Part shown: piece by piece, positions 15,700 through 24,098 of the stretch
How positions within the stretch are numbered: position 1 is the first letter of the stretch
Layout of the letters: each line of letters starts with the position of its first letter
NCBI GenBank assembly: GCA_002688155.1
Contig: NZCH01000114.1
Span: forward strand, 1-36,773
DNA from: Phycisphaerae bacterium
Lineage (GTDB): Bacteria; Planctomycetota; Phycisphaerae; Phycisphaerales; Phycisphaeraceae
Direction of reading: 5' to 3'
DNA length: 36,773 bases
The notes under the pieces: generated by a model
The model's input: the letters and a program-made list of their open reading frames with translations, nothing else
What the model was told of the DNA's origin: nothing
The model's database searches: none
Made by a program: the position numbers and the translations under genes

Positions 15700-16719
15700 A
15701 TGAATCCGCGCGAACGTGAACTGGTAGACGACCTGTCATGCCCCGACGGGGGTGTGATCGAGGTGCTCTCCAACATCAAGGGCGATCTTCTGCTGCTGGG
15801 CGCCGGCGGCAAGACAGGGCATGGTCTGGCGCTGATGGCCAAACGCGCGCTCGAGCAGGCTGGCAGCACACATAAGGCCATCGCCGTCTCACGCTTCTCG
15901 TCGCCCGGATCGCGTGACATATTCGAGGCCGACGGCATTGACACGATTGCGTGCGACCTCATCGATGACGCTGCCGTGCGCGACCTGCCCGACGCGTCGG
16001 ACATCGTGTACCTGGCTGGTCAAAAATTCGGCACCGCCGGTAACGCCGGGACGACCTGGTTGCTCAATTGCTACCTGCCCGGTGTGGTGGCGCAGCGCTG
16101 GCCGGACGCGAGGTTTGCCGTGTACTCCAGCGGCAACGTGTACCCGTTCAGCAACGCAGCCACGAACGGCCCGCGCGAAGGCGATCCTGTCGACCCCGTC
16201 GGCGAATACGCGCAGTCCGTGCTCGGACGTGAACGCGTCTTCGGGTATTTCAGCGAGGCAAATCAGACGCCGATGGTCATGATTCGCCTCAACTACGCGA
16301 ACGAGACGCGATACGGCGTTCTGGTCGATCTGGGACAGAAGATCCTCGCGGGCGAGCCGATCGACGTCACGCAAGGTTACGTCAACCTCATCTGGCAAGG
16401 CGACTCAAACCTCGTAACGTTCAGATGCCTGTCGATGGCGTCCTGCCCGCCGGCGATCCTGAACCTCGCGGGGCCTGACGTACTGGCGGTGCGCGACTTG
16501 GCGACAAAACTGGCGGCGACACTGGGCAGGAACGCGTGTTTTGTCGGCGAAGAATCAGACGCCGCGCTGATCAGCGACGGCAGTGCGTGCTGGGAGCGTT
16601 TTGGCGGACCCGGTGTCGGCGTCGATGAAATGATTGAACGCATCGCCGACTGGCTGATGGCCGGCGGACCCACGCTGAATAAGCCCACGCACTTTGAAGT
16701 GCGCGACGGAAAGTTTTGA
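15700..16719 (+). CDS. NAD(P)-dependent epimerase/dehydratase family protein with altered catalytic motif
   Basis: 339-aa extended short-chain dehydrogenase fold. The nucleotide motif LLGAGGKTGHG is at residues 32-42, and YLAGQKFGTAGN and YSSGNVYPFS (about 142-151) follow. The usual Tyr-x3-Lys catalytic pair would fall at EYAQSVLGRE: Tyr170 is kept but the Lys position (174) is Val, so catalysis may be lost or changed. The start is ATG 15700, since the longer frame would run into the divergent gene's start region; no clear ribosome site. It is followed 99 nt later by a DapA-like gene on the same strand, suggesting a shared pathway for a sugar acid or keto-acid. The substrate is unknown. Confidence 0.85.
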   Translation: MNPRERELVDDLSCPDGGVIEVLSNIKGDLLLLGAGGKTGHGLALMAKRALEQAGSTHKAIAVSRFSSPGSRDIFEADGIDTIACDLIDDAAVRDLPDASDIVYLAGQKFGTAGNAGTTWLLNCYLPGVVAQRWPDARFAVYSSGNVYPFSNAATNGPREGDPVDPVGEYAQSVLGRERVFGYFSEANQTPMVMIRLNYANETRYGVLVDLGQKILAGEPIDVTQGYVNLIWQGDSNLVTFRCLSMASCPPAILNLAGPDVLAVRDLATKLAATLGRNACFVGEESDAALISDGSACWERFGGPGVGVDEMIERIADWLMAGGPTLNKPTHFEVRDGKF

Positions 16720-16818
16720 CGACTGATGGTTTTCGATTTGGTCTGAGCAACCAACTCGGTGCTGGACCGCACGCAAATCGAAAATCTGCATTCGCAACTC
16801 GGAAATACAAGGAGCGTG

Positions 16819-17934
16819 ATGCCTGCGCAATCACCCATGCCATCCGCCGACGCGCTCGATGCAATCCGCAAAGGCATCGTCATCCCCGCACATCCGCTGG
16901 CGCTCGATGCGCAGCGCCGGCTGGACGAGCGTCGACAGCGGGCATTGACACGTTACTATCTCGCCGCCGGCGCCGGGGGCGTCGCGGTCGGAGTGCATTC
17001 GACACAGTTTGAGATTCGTAAGTCTGAGTTCGCGCTGCTCGAGCCGGTGCTGGCGCTCGCGCATGAGGAGGTAACACGCTTCGAAGAACGGTCGAGTAAG
17101 ACAATCGTAAAAGTCGCGGGCGTGTGCGGCGATACCAGGCAGGCGGTCGCCGAAGCGGAGTTGGCGGCGGACATCGGGTACGACGCGGGCCTGCTGAGCC
17201 TCGCGGCGCTCACAGATGCGACTGTTGACCAGCTGATCGACCATAGCCGGGCCGTATCGCGTGTGATCCCGATTTTCGGCTTCTACCTGCAACCCGCGGT
17301 GGGCGGGCGACTGCTTGGCGCGGATTTCTGGCGGCGGTTCGCGCAGATCGAAACCGTCGTGGCGATTAAGATAGCGCCGTTTAATCGGTTCCAGACGATC
17401 GATGTGGTGCGTGCCGTCGCGGAGGCCGGACGGGCACTTGCGCCCGGTAATCACAAAGCTTCTTCGCCGTCCGACGACGGCATCGCGCTGTACACAGGCA
17501 ACGATGACAACATCGTCGCCGACCTGCTGGGAGACTGGACGTTCAACGTGGGGGCAAGACCGATCACGCAGCGCATCGTCGGCGGCTTGCTCGGCCACTG
17601 GGCGTACTGGACGCGCCCGGCCGTACAAATCCTTGAACGCTGCCACGCGGCGAACGCCCGTGACACAATGCCCAGTGAACTGCACCTGCTGAACCGCCAG
17701 GTCACGGATATGAACGCCGCCGTCTTCGACCCGTCGCACAACTACGCCGGCTGCATCCCGGGCCTGCACGAAGTGTTGCGCCGCGTCGGCCTGCTCGAAG
17801 GCACGTGGTGTCTGAATCCGGATGATACGCTCAGCCCGGGCCAGGCGGCCGAAATCAGCCGCGTGTGTGACGCATACCCGCATCTGGTAGACGACGCGTT
17901 TGTGCGCGAACATGTTGATGAATGGATGATGTGA
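16819..17934 (+). CDS. Dihydrodipicolinate synthase (DapA/NAL) family protein
   Basis: 371-aa TIM-barrel class I aldolase/lyase candidate. It has the Schiff-base Lys in VVAIKIAPF (K184) and the Tyr of the FYLQP motif (Y156), which align with the catalytic pair of DapA/NanA enzymes. The classical GGTTGE-type loop is not obvious; the family position is served by HSTQFEIRK. At 371 aa it is longer than DapA (about 290 aa), with a C-terminal extension. ATG 16819 is chosen because AAGGAG lies 5 nt upstream. Its neighbour is an epimerase-like oxidoreductase. True lysine-pathway DapA is unlikely. A keto-acid or sugar-acid aldolase working with the epimerase-like protein is my inference. Confidence 0.85.
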   Translation: MPAQSPMPSADALDAIRKGIVIPAHPLALDAQRRLDERRQRALTRYYLAAGAGGVAVGVHSTQFEIRKSEFALLEPVLALAHEEVTRFEERSSKTIVKVAGVCGDTRQAVAEAELAADIGYDAGLLSLAALTDATVDQLIDHSRAVSRVIPIFGFYLQPAVGGRLLGADFWRRFAQIETVVAIKIAPFNRFQTIDVVRAVAEAGRALAPGNHKASSPSDDGIALYTGNDDNIVADLLGDWTFNVGARPITQRIVGGLLGHWAYWTRPAVQILERCHAANARDTMPSELHLLNRQVTDMNAAVFDPSHNYAGCIPGLHEVLRRVGLLEGTWCLNPDDTLSPGQAAEISRVCDAYPHLVDDAFVREHVDEWMM

Positions 17935-17983
17935 GTTGGCGGGCAGGCAGCACATACAGCGACAGGTGTGACTGTTATTTGCG

Positions 17984-18241
17984 CTATTGCGGAATCTTAT
18001 CCGCGTAACGCTGTTTGAACGCGTCCAGGCTTTCGACCCCATCGGGAAGAGCCGCCTCTTCGATCAGCAGTATCGGTATTCCCTCGCGAATCGGATACCG
18101 AAGCCCGCCCACCTCGCCAACCAACTCGCCTCCCTCCTGCCGCAACGGCGAACGCGTCAGTGGGCAGACGAGGATTTCAAGCAGCTCGAAATCAAGGGAA
18201 CCAGTGATTTGCGATTTGCGATTCTCGATTTGCTCAGTCAT
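17984..18241 (-). CDS. Trm112/YcaR-like small protein
   Basis: 85 aa from ATG 18241. The core LLEILVCPLTRSPL ... GGLRYPIREGIPILLIEEA matches the Trm112/UPF0434 (YcaR) family, small zinc-ribbon-like proteins that in other organisms support methyltransferases; the bacterial role is unclear. Only one Cys is kept (CPLT), so zinc binding is doubtful, as in many bacterial members. The first 14 residues (MTEQIENRKSQITG) are encoded by a repeat-like stretch of GATTTGC-type words (18205-18242) that occurs in other spacers, so the true start may be a TTG or other codon closer to the SLDFELL segment. It follows murA on the same strand by 72 nt. Confidence 0.8.
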   Translation of the reverse strand: MTEQIENRKSQITGSLDFELLEILVCPLTRSPLRQEGGELVGEVGGLRYPIREGIPILLIEEAALPDGVESLDAFKQRYADKIPQ

Positions 18242-18313
18242 TCGATGTTGCCCGAGACAGGGAACAGTGACATTCGATACTCTCATGCGGCCAAAGAAAA
18301 TCCAAACCGGCAA

Positions 18314-19693
18314 TCACTGCTTCTCTGGCTGGTTCACACGTTCAACGTCCGCGCCCAATTTCTGCAGTGACAGTTCCATTTTCTCATAGCCGCGGTCAAC
18401 GTGGTAGATGCGGCTGACGGTTGTGGTGCCGCGTGCAGCGAGGCCGGCAAGGATCAGGCCTGCTGAAGCGCGCAGGTCAGACGCCATCACTTGCGCGCCG
18501 ATCAGTTCGCGCACGCCTGAGACGAGCACTGTCGGGCCGTTGCGCACAAGGTTGGCGCCCATGCGCAGCAGTTCCGCGACGTGCAGGAAGCGATCAGGAA
18601 ATATTTTTTCGGTAATCATCGAGTTGCCGTCTGCCAGGCACAACAGCGCCATGATCTGCGCCTGCAGGTCGGTCGGAAATCCCGGGTGAGGCTGGGTGAA
18701 GATCTGTGTCGGTTCAAGGCGACGGGTTGACGCGACGCGGACCGTCTGCCGCATGCGGTCGTCGTCGAGCGTGCCCTGATTGTTCTTTTTTCGTGTGCCG
18801 CGCTTCCTGGTTGGCGACGGGCCGGCGCCTGATGCGGGTTTCACGGGTTCAATCTCGACACCCGTGTACTCGAAGCGGTCGAGCACTGCGGTAAGCGCAT
18901 CGGTTGGAAAGTTTTCGATGGTGATCTGCCCGTTGGTGATGGCGGCGGCGGCGACGTAAGTGCCGGCTTCGATCCGATCGGGAATCACTTTATGTTTGGC
19001 TCCGTGCAGCTGGTCGACACCTTCGATGATCACGCGCGGCGTACCAGCGCCGGTGACGTTCGCGCCCATCGCGCTCAGAAGGTTTGCCATGTCCTCGACC
19101 TCCGGTTCGCACGCGGCCGACTCGATGATTGTTCTGCCCTTCGCCAGCGCCGCTGCGCTCATCACGTTGATCGTACCCAGCACGGTCGAACCGAACGGCC
19201 CGCCCAGAAACACGCGCGCCCCGGTCAGTCGGCCAGATTCAGGCAACTCGGCGACGATGTAGCCGCTGTCCAGATGCACCTTCGCACCCAAGGCGCGCAA
19301 CCCGCGCATGTGCAGGTCGACCGGTCGGTCACCGATATTGCACCCGCCGGGCATCGACACCTGCGCCTTGCCACGACGCGCAAGTAACGGACCGAGCACG
19401 CACACACTCGCGCGCATTTTGCGGACAATGTCGTACCGCGCTTTGCATTTCGAGTCGTCCGTGCTGTGAACGGTGACCGAACTGGCGGCCGGGTCATGCT
19501 CGACCTCGCAGCCGAGCTCGTCCAGCAGCTTCGTCATGTTGCGGATGTCTTCAAGATCGGGCACATCCGACAATTTGACGGGTTGATCGGTCAGCAGTGC
19601 GGCCGCCAACTGAGGTAGCGCCGCGTTCTTGGCGCCGTGCACGCGAACCGTCCCACGCAAGCGCTTCCCGCCGTTTATAACAAATGCGTCCAT
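18314..19693 (-). CDS. murA: UDP-N-acetylglucosamine 1-carboxyvinyltransferase with repeat-like insertion
   Basis: 459-aa enzyme for the first committed peptidoglycan step, adding enolpyruvate from PEP to UDP-GlcNAc. The PEP-site loop MPGGCNIGDRPVD carries the catalytic Cys118. LGGPFGSTVLGTINVM, DRIEAGTYVAAAA and HPGFPTDLQAQ are standard. It is about 40 residues longer than the typical 419 aa. The excess falls mainly at residues 283-312 (PASGAGPSPTRKRGTRKKNN region, DNA 18758-18847), a Gly/Pro/Arg/Lys-rich segment unlike the family. The insertion is in frame and catalytic residues are intact, so the enzyme should work. The presence of murA argues that this planctomycete makes peptidoglycan. 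No clear ribosome site at ATG 19693. Confidence 0.95.
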   Translation of the reverse strand: MDAFVINGGKRLRGTVRVHGAKNAALPQLAAALLTDQPVKLSDVPDLEDIRNMTKLLDELGCEVEHDPAASSVTVHSTDDSKCKARYDIVRKMRASVCVLGPLLARRGKAQVSMPGGCNIGDRPVDLHMRGLRALGAKVHLDSGYIVAELPESGRLTGARVFLGGPFGSTVLGTINVMSAAALAKGRTIIESAACEPEVEDMANLLSAMGANVTGAGTPRVIIEGVDQLHGAKHKVIPDRIEAGTYVAAAAITNGQITIENFPTDALTAVLDRFEYTGVEIEPVKPASGAGPSPTRKRGTRKKNNQGTLDDDRMRQTVRVASTRRLEPTQIFTQPHPGFPTDLQAQIMALLCLADGNSMITEKIFPDRFLHVAELLRMGANLVRNGPTVLVSGVRELIGAQVMASDLRASAGLILAGLAARGTTTVSRIYHVDRGYEKMELSLQKLGADVERVNQPEKQ

Positions 19694-19792
19694 TTCGTCA
19701 GATGATACTTGTTGTCACCGCGGACCGCCCGGCTACAAATTTGGTACAAAGCGCCTGTGCTGAACGAGTCGAAAGCCAGACGTAGCGGCTCA

Positions 19793-19808
19793 GTCGCAAG
19801 CGACCGGG
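19793..19808. repeat. REP-like core GTCGCAAGCGACCGGG
   Basis: Contains a small hairpin (GTCGC-AA-GCGAC). Its reverse complement starts CCCGGTCGCTTGCGAC, identical over 16 nt to part of the palindrome at 24637-24658, so both are copies of one element in opposite orientation. It lies in the 222-nt gap between murA and apt, where no gene is supported. Confidence 0.75.
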
Positions 19809-19915
19809 CTGAAAAGCCTCCTGGCACCCTGTTTTGGCGCATACCTTGCAGCGCGGTTTTCTGCTTTTTGGCTTTCGGCTTCAACCTATTGCCCATTTAA
19901 CCCTCCACCGAACCA

Positions 19916-20431
19916 ATGAACATCGAATCGCTTGTACGTGACGTGCCCGACTTCCCGACACCGGGGATTTCCTTCAAGGACATCACGCCCCTGCTGAGCA
20001 ATCCCGCCGGGCTGGCGAGGGCGATCGAACAGATGGCCAACCCGTACCGAGGCAAGGGCATCGAACTGGTCTGCGGAGCCGAGAGCCGTGGATTCATCTT
20101 CGGTACGGCGGTCGCGCAGGTGCTCTCAGCCGGGTTCGTACCCATCCGTAAACCAAACAAACTGCCCGGTGAAACGCACACAATTGATTACGGGCTCGAG
20201 TATGGCTCGGACACGCTGGAAATTCACGTCGACGCGATTCGTCCCGCGCAGCGCGTGCTCGTCGTCGACGACCTGCTCGCGACCGGCGGAACACTCAAAG
20301 CCTGCTGCGACCTGATCGAACGTCTCGGCGGGCACATCGCCGGTGTCTCAGTCCTGATCGAACTGGTCGAACTCCAAGGGCGCAACCAGATTAAACCGTA
20401 CGATAATGTTCGCTCCGTGATACGAATATGA
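19916..20431 (+). CDS. apt: Adenine phosphoribosyltransferase
   Basis: 171-aa purine-salvage enzyme that joins adenine and PRPP to give AMP. The PRPP-binding signature VVDDLLATGGT is at residues 116-126. Early motifs PDFPTPGISFKDITPLL and GAESRGFIFG are those of Apt rather than hypoxanthine or orotate enzymes, and KPNKLPGET follows. Length and start are as expected for Apt; no ribosome site is evident before ATG 19916. It is divergent from murA and stands alone: the next gene, a CPBP protease, is 145 nt downstream. Confidence 0.96.
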   Translation: MNIESLVRDVPDFPTPGISFKDITPLLSNPAGLARAIEQMANPYRGKGIELVCGAESRGFIFGTAVAQVLSAGFVPIRKPNKLPGETHTIDYGLEYGSDTLEIHVDAIRPAQRVLVVDDLLATGGTLKACCDLIERLGGHIAGVSVLIELVELQGRNQIKPYDNVRSVIRI

Positions 20432-20576
20432 ACATCGGGAAGTCACGAATCAGCGGTTGAAGGTCTCAAACCGGATATTGACGCCTCTCGCGTCACAGAC
20501 GCAACATTCGCCTTTGGACTTTCTGCCAAAAGACTTTCCCGCGTTCTGATTTCTGATTTTTTCGACTCGGTATCTC

Positions 20577-21359
20577 ATGCCCGACGAAGCCATTGAGAAT
20601 GACAAGCCGGTTCTTGTCACGCCGTCGTACTGGCGTGATGCGCAGCTCCCGCTGCAATCGCTTATTTTTCTGCTGCCGTTGCTGGCGCTTTACGAGTTGG
20701 GCACGATCGTTTACGCGACGGACGAGGTGACGGGCGTGCGGCGCTTTATTTACGCAAGGTCATTGCTGGCGGACCTATTCGAGTATTTCGGCGTGCAGGC
20801 GTACTACCTGCCAGGTCTGATCGCCGTCGTGGGGCTGATGGGCTGGCATCTGACACGGCGGGACCGCTGGTTCATTCGGCCGACACTGTACGTGGGCATG
20901 CTTGTTGAATCGGTGCTGTGGGGCGGGTGCCTGTTCGTGCTGGTTCTGGTGGTCATCCGCCAGCCGCTGGGCCAGTTCGCGCTCATGGCGGGGGGCGCTC
21001 ACAACGCGCCCTGGCAGCAGATGCTCGTGTTCAGCGTCGGCGCCGGCATCTACGAGGAACTTCTGTTTCGCCTGCTGGGCATCATGGTCCTGCACATGAT
21101 TTTCGTTGACCTGCTGCCGCTCAAGGACCACTGGGGCGCGGCGCTGGCGGTGGTCGGGTCGGCGGTGGCGTTTGCGCTGTACCACTTCTCCGACCAGAAC
21201 CCGTTCGACTGGAACAAGTGCCTGCTGTATACCGGCGCGGGACTGTACTTCGCGTTCGTATATGTACTGCGCGGGTTCGGCGTGGTCGCGGCAACGCATG
21301 CGATGTACGACATCATTGTGGTCGTCACGCAGCTGATGAGCAGTAGCAGGGGCAGTTAA
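20577..21359 (+). CDS. CPBP-family intramembrane protease (Abi/CAAX-like)
   Basis: 260-aa multi-pass membrane protein. The glutamate-protease motifs are present: YEELLFR (E160, E161, R165), ALYHF (H203) and ATHAMYD (H241, D245). These are the EExxxR, FxxxH and HxxxD/N elements of CPBP enzymes, the family of CAAX proteases and bacteriocin-immunity proteins. Six to eight hydrophobic segments are visible. The target is unknown, and the family is too varied to assign a role. A second, different CPBP protein is encoded at 23047-23976. Confidence 0.87.
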   Translation: MPDEAIENDKPVLVTPSYWRDAQLPLQSLIFLLPLLALYELGTIVYATDEVTGVRRFIYARSLLADLFEYFGVQAYYLPGLIAVVGLMGWHLTRRDRWFIRPTLYVGMLVESVLWGGCLFVLVLVVIRQPLGQFALMAGGAHNAPWQQMLVFSVGAGIYEELLFRLLGIMVLHMIFVDLLPLKDHWGAALAVVGSAVAFALYHFSDQNPFDWNKCLLYTGAGLYFAFVYVLRGFGVVAATHAMYDIIVVVTQLMSSSRGS

Positions 21360-21378
21360 CTGCACTCGCAGCGCGCGA

Positions 21379-21876
21379 TTACGCTTGAATTGCGCACCAT
21401 GCGAACAACGCCAGCCATTCGCCGCGCTGCGTTGCAATGAGTTCGTCCGGCTCATCGCCCGACATGCGCGCCGCTTCGACCTGATCGATCAGTGCGTGCC
21501 CGTCATATCCGCCTGGACAATCGATATGCTGCATCGCGGGATGCGCGCCGACCTTGCGAAACCAGTGGTGGCTGTTGGAAAAATCACCTTCGCGCCGGTG
21601 CATGATGCCATGCCAGAATGACCCGGTCGCATTATCTATTCCCTGGCTGATCTTGTGGCTCTTGTCGAGCTCGTCGACGTACAGCCATAATGCAGCCGCG
21701 AGCGGCAGATTCGATACGATCGCCGGCCGTCGCACCTGGTCGTCGACCAGTTGGTACGCATCGCCTCCCACCGCTGCACTGACAACGAGCTTCGACATCG
21801 CCTGTTCCATCGACAGCTTTTGAGTCAATTCGTTCAGTACCGCTGCAACGTCGTCGGGTAAATCCGCAGTTGGCAT
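21379..21876 (-). CDS. Conserved hypothetical protein with HRREGD..N motif
   Basis: 165 aa from ATG 21876, with a GGGAG 11-12 nt upstream. The longer frame to 22161 overlaps cysC on the opposite strand and is discarded. The central motif FWHGIMHRREGDFSNSHHWF (about residues 88-107), then KVGAHP, is a signature I recognise from uncharacterised proteins in bacteria and fungi, with no function assigned that I know of. The protein is soluble and acidic without export signal. It is divergent from cysC (112 nt between starts) and convergent with the CPBP gene. The conserved His, Arg, Glu and Asp suggest an enzyme, but this is a guess. Confidence 0.8.
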   Translation of the reverse strand: MPTADLPDDVAAVLNELTQKLSMEQAMSKLVVSAAVGGDAYQLVDDQVRRPAIVSNLPLAAALWLYVDELDKSHKISQGIDNATGSFWHGIMHRREGDFSNSHHWFRKVGAHPAMQHIDCPGGYDGHALIDQVEAARMSGDEPDELIATQRGEWLALFAWCAIQA

Positions 21877-21988
21877 TGTTGGGCAACTCCCTATACTTCT
21901 TGGCCTGATTGCTCGCGATCGGCAGTCGTGCCGACTTGCAACGAACCGTGTGCAACACCGAATTGTATCGAGAAAAGGACATACATCC

Positions 21989-22606
21989 ATGGCGGAACAA
22001 AAGGCGACGAACATCACCTGGCATGACGGCGACGTGACTTGCGCCGAACGGCACAGCAACCTCGGACAGAAAGGAGCAACGCTTTGGATGACCGGCCTGT
22101 CCGCCAGTGGGAAGTCGACCGTGGCCGTCGCGCTCGAAAAAGTCCTGCTCGATCGCGGCAAGCATGCCTATCGCCTCGACGGCGATAACGTTCGCCACGG
22201 ACTGAACAAGAACCTTGGATTCTCCGCTGAGGATCGGGCGGAGAACATTCGCCGAATCGGTGAAGTCGCGAAACTCTTTACCGAGGCGGGGATGATCACG
22301 ATCACCAGTTTCATCAGCCCGTACCGCACCGACCGCGACCTGGTTCGCGCGCTTCACGACGACGCGGATCTGCCGTTCATCGAGGTGTACGTCGACTGCT
22401 CGCTCAAGGTCGCCGAAGAGCGCGATCCAAAGGGTCTTTATAAGAAAGCACGAGCCGGTGAAATCAAAGGGTTCACCGGCATCGATGATCCGTACGAAGC
22501 ACCGACATCGGCTGAGGTCCATCTGCACAGCGACACAATGAGCGTGGCGGAGCAGGTGGCTGCACTCTTGGATGCACTGGAACAGCGGTCTATTTTGTCT
22601 GCCTGA
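21989..22606 (+). CDS. cysC: Adenylylsulfate kinase
   Basis: 205-aa enzyme that phosphorylates adenosine 5'-phosphosulfate with ATP to make PAPS in sulfate assimilation or sulfation. The P-loop GLSASGKST is at residues 36-44. RLDGDNVRHGLNKNLGFS is the APS-binding stretch, and FISPYRTDRD and FTGIDDPYEAP follow as in CysC. ATG 21989 has AAGGA about 9 nt upstream; a longer in-frame start at 21950 is not supported. It stands alone, with no cysD, cysN or reductase nearby. This form may supply PAPS for sulfated polysaccharide chemistry, which is only an inference. Confidence 0.96.
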   Translation: MAEQKATNITWHDGDVTCAERHSNLGQKGATLWMTGLSASGKSTVAVALEKVLLDRGKHAYRLDGDNVRHGLNKNLGFSAEDRAENIRRIGEVAKLFTEAGMITITSFISPYRTDRDLVRALHDDADLPFIEVYVDCSLKVAEERDPKGLYKKARAGEIKGFTGIDDPYEAPTSAEVHLHSDTMSVAEQVAALLDALEQRSILSA

Positions 22607-22622
22607 ACTCCGGCGGCGTGCG

Positions 22623-22907
22623 TCAGATCATCTTCGGCAACTCGCGGTCTACTTCGGGGAAGTACCGGCGAATCAGCGAGCAGTCGAACTTCGCAAGAAT
22701 GCTCGATGCCGGCTCACGGTCGAGCAGAAACTCAAACGCCGCACGCACGACTTTCTCAGGAGCGACCCGCCCGTGCGACCACAGGTCGTAGTCCGACCAG
22801 CTCAGCGTTACGACGTACGCATGTCGGCGACCGGCGTCGTGGATGAACACCTCGTACGACCACTTGTTTTCACCGTCCGTTTCCGTACTTATTTCAATGT
22901 CCCGCAT
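22623..22907 (-). CDS. Small conserved hypothetical protein
   Basis: 94 aa, acidic, soluble, no signal peptide. The N-terminal half alternates beta-type segments (WSYEVFIHDAG, HAYVVTLSWSDYDLWSHG). The C-terminal half reads PEKVVRAAFEFLLDREPASS and ends with RRYFPEVDRELPK. The phrase around EFLLDREP and FDCS...RYFPE resembles a small conserved bacterial family I have seen without function. Its end is 16 nt from the cysC stop, so the two genes converge. It lies 139 nt downstream of a CPBP protease gene on the same strand, with AT-rich spacer words between. Confidence 0.75.
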   Translation of the reverse strand: MRDIEISTETDGENKWSYEVFIHDAGRRHAYVVTLSWSDYDLWSHGRVAPEKVVRAAFEFLLDREPASSILAKFDCSLIRRYFPEVDRELPKMI

Positions 22908-23046
22908 ACATGCAGAATAACAGAGGATCGCCGATTAGCGATTTCCTGTTTCTGAATCGAAGTAGTCACGGGCACCGGATCGTGAAGCAAGTGATCCAAT
23001 CTCGCAGCATATTGAAAATTGGAAACCGAATATCGACAATCGCATA

Positions 23047-23976
23047 TCAAAGGAATTGCCATGCATCGTAGTAGCCGTTCAGGTGATAGTGCAGGTACAC
23101 CGTGTACGCCCACAGGCACGCGTTGGTGACGCCGTGCGTCCAGATGACAGGCCCCAGGCCTTTCTTCCTCGTCGCCACCACGACCAGACAGTAAGCGATA
23201 CCGCACACGATCGTGCCGGGCCAATCGCGCATGATGTGGCTGATCGGACACCACAAGAGCGTCGTGAAAACCATGCCCCACAGCGTCACCTGGCCGAACG
23301 GCACACGCTCGAATTCGGTCTTAAAGATGCCTTCGTCCTCATCCGCCGCGTCGCCCAGCTTGGTCTGCATCAGCCATTCGCCGATGACCGGCACATCAAG
23401 TATCCACTGCACGAATCCGAGCAGCGACTTACGCGGCCGGGACATCGAACGCAAAAGCATCGACCGGAAGAACAACTCTTCGAACATCGGCACGATGATC
23501 GACATGCCAAGCAGGCGCAGGATCATCGCGGTCCAGCCCAAAGCGCCGTCACCGAGCCCGCCCTTGCCGTCGACCATCGGCGCCAAGAACAGGAACAGGT
23601 CGCCCTTCTGCGGCTTCGTGGACGGGAACTGATCCATCATCACCGTGCCCAGCGCTATCCACGCGACCGCGCAGATTACGCCCACGGGAATCGCCAGCCA
23701 GTGAAACGACAGCGTGAGTTCAGGCAATAGCTTTCGACACCGCCAGAGCAGATACACCACGTAGCCGCACTGCACCACGTAAAGGATCGGGTATGTCCAC
23801 GCCTGCCAATCACGTGCGAGCCCGACCGTCATCAGGAACGTGACATATATAAAGAACGGCAGAAACCGCGGGTACCACGGATGCGACGCCATGATCGCAT
23901 CGAGCTGCGCGAGTCGGCCGGCCTTCTTCGCGTTTGGCGTGTTGGCTTCGGATTGGGGCTTATCTTCCAAAATCAT
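23047..23976 (-). CDS. CPBP/CAAX-type membrane protease, second family member
   Basis: 309-aa polytopic protein. Protease motifs are MFEELFFRS (E166, E167, R171), CPISH (H247) and THGVTN (H281, N285). It has about eight hydrophobic stretches and a soluble acidic insert (about residues 205-228, GDAADEDEGIF) between the first and second motifs. The overall look is close to the CAAX protease-related proteins linked to exosortase/PEP-CTERM genomes, but no exosortase or PEP-CTERM protein is found here, so that link is unproved. No ribosome site is obvious at ATG 23976. It differs clearly from the other CPBP protein at 20577. Confidence 0.85.
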   Translation of the reverse strand: MILEDKPQSEANTPNAKKAGRLAQLDAIMASHPWYPRFLPFFIYVTFLMTVGLARDWQAWTYPILYVVQCGYVVYLLWRCRKLLPELTLSFHWLAIPVGVICAVAWIALGTVMMDQFPSTKPQKGDLFLFLAPMVDGKGGLGDGALGWTAMILRLLGMSIIVPMFEELFFRSMLLRSMSRPRKSLLGFVQWILDVPVIGEWLMQTKLGDAADEDEGIFKTEFERVPFGQVTLWGMVFTTLLWCPISHIMRDWPGTIVCGIAYCLVVVATRKKGLGPVIWTHGVTNACLWAYTVYLHYHLNGYYDAWQFL

Positions 23977-24098
23977 ATAACGGTGGGCGGGAAAGTCTCA
24001 GTGATTCGACGCGCCGACCGATTAAACCAGCACGTGACCGCGACCACCGGCCACGGCTTTACAATCAGTATCGGCATCGCCTCACGGATGGTTTACCC

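Noticed and set aside
16831..18042. 403-codon minus-strand frame opposite the DapA-like gene
   Set aside because: Low-quality composition and complete overlap with a well-supported gene.
19675..19896. 73-codon minus-strand frame upstream of murA
   Set aside because: Much of it is encoded by the REP-like element at 19793-19808, with no ribosome site and no family.
20775..21455. 226-codon minus-strand frame opposite the CPBP protease
   Set aside because: Shadow; Gln/His/Arg-rich, no family.
21877..22161. N-terminal extension of the HRREGD protein
   Set aside because: It overlaps cysC on the other strand, is Cys/Arg/Ser-rich, and the ribosome site supports the later start.
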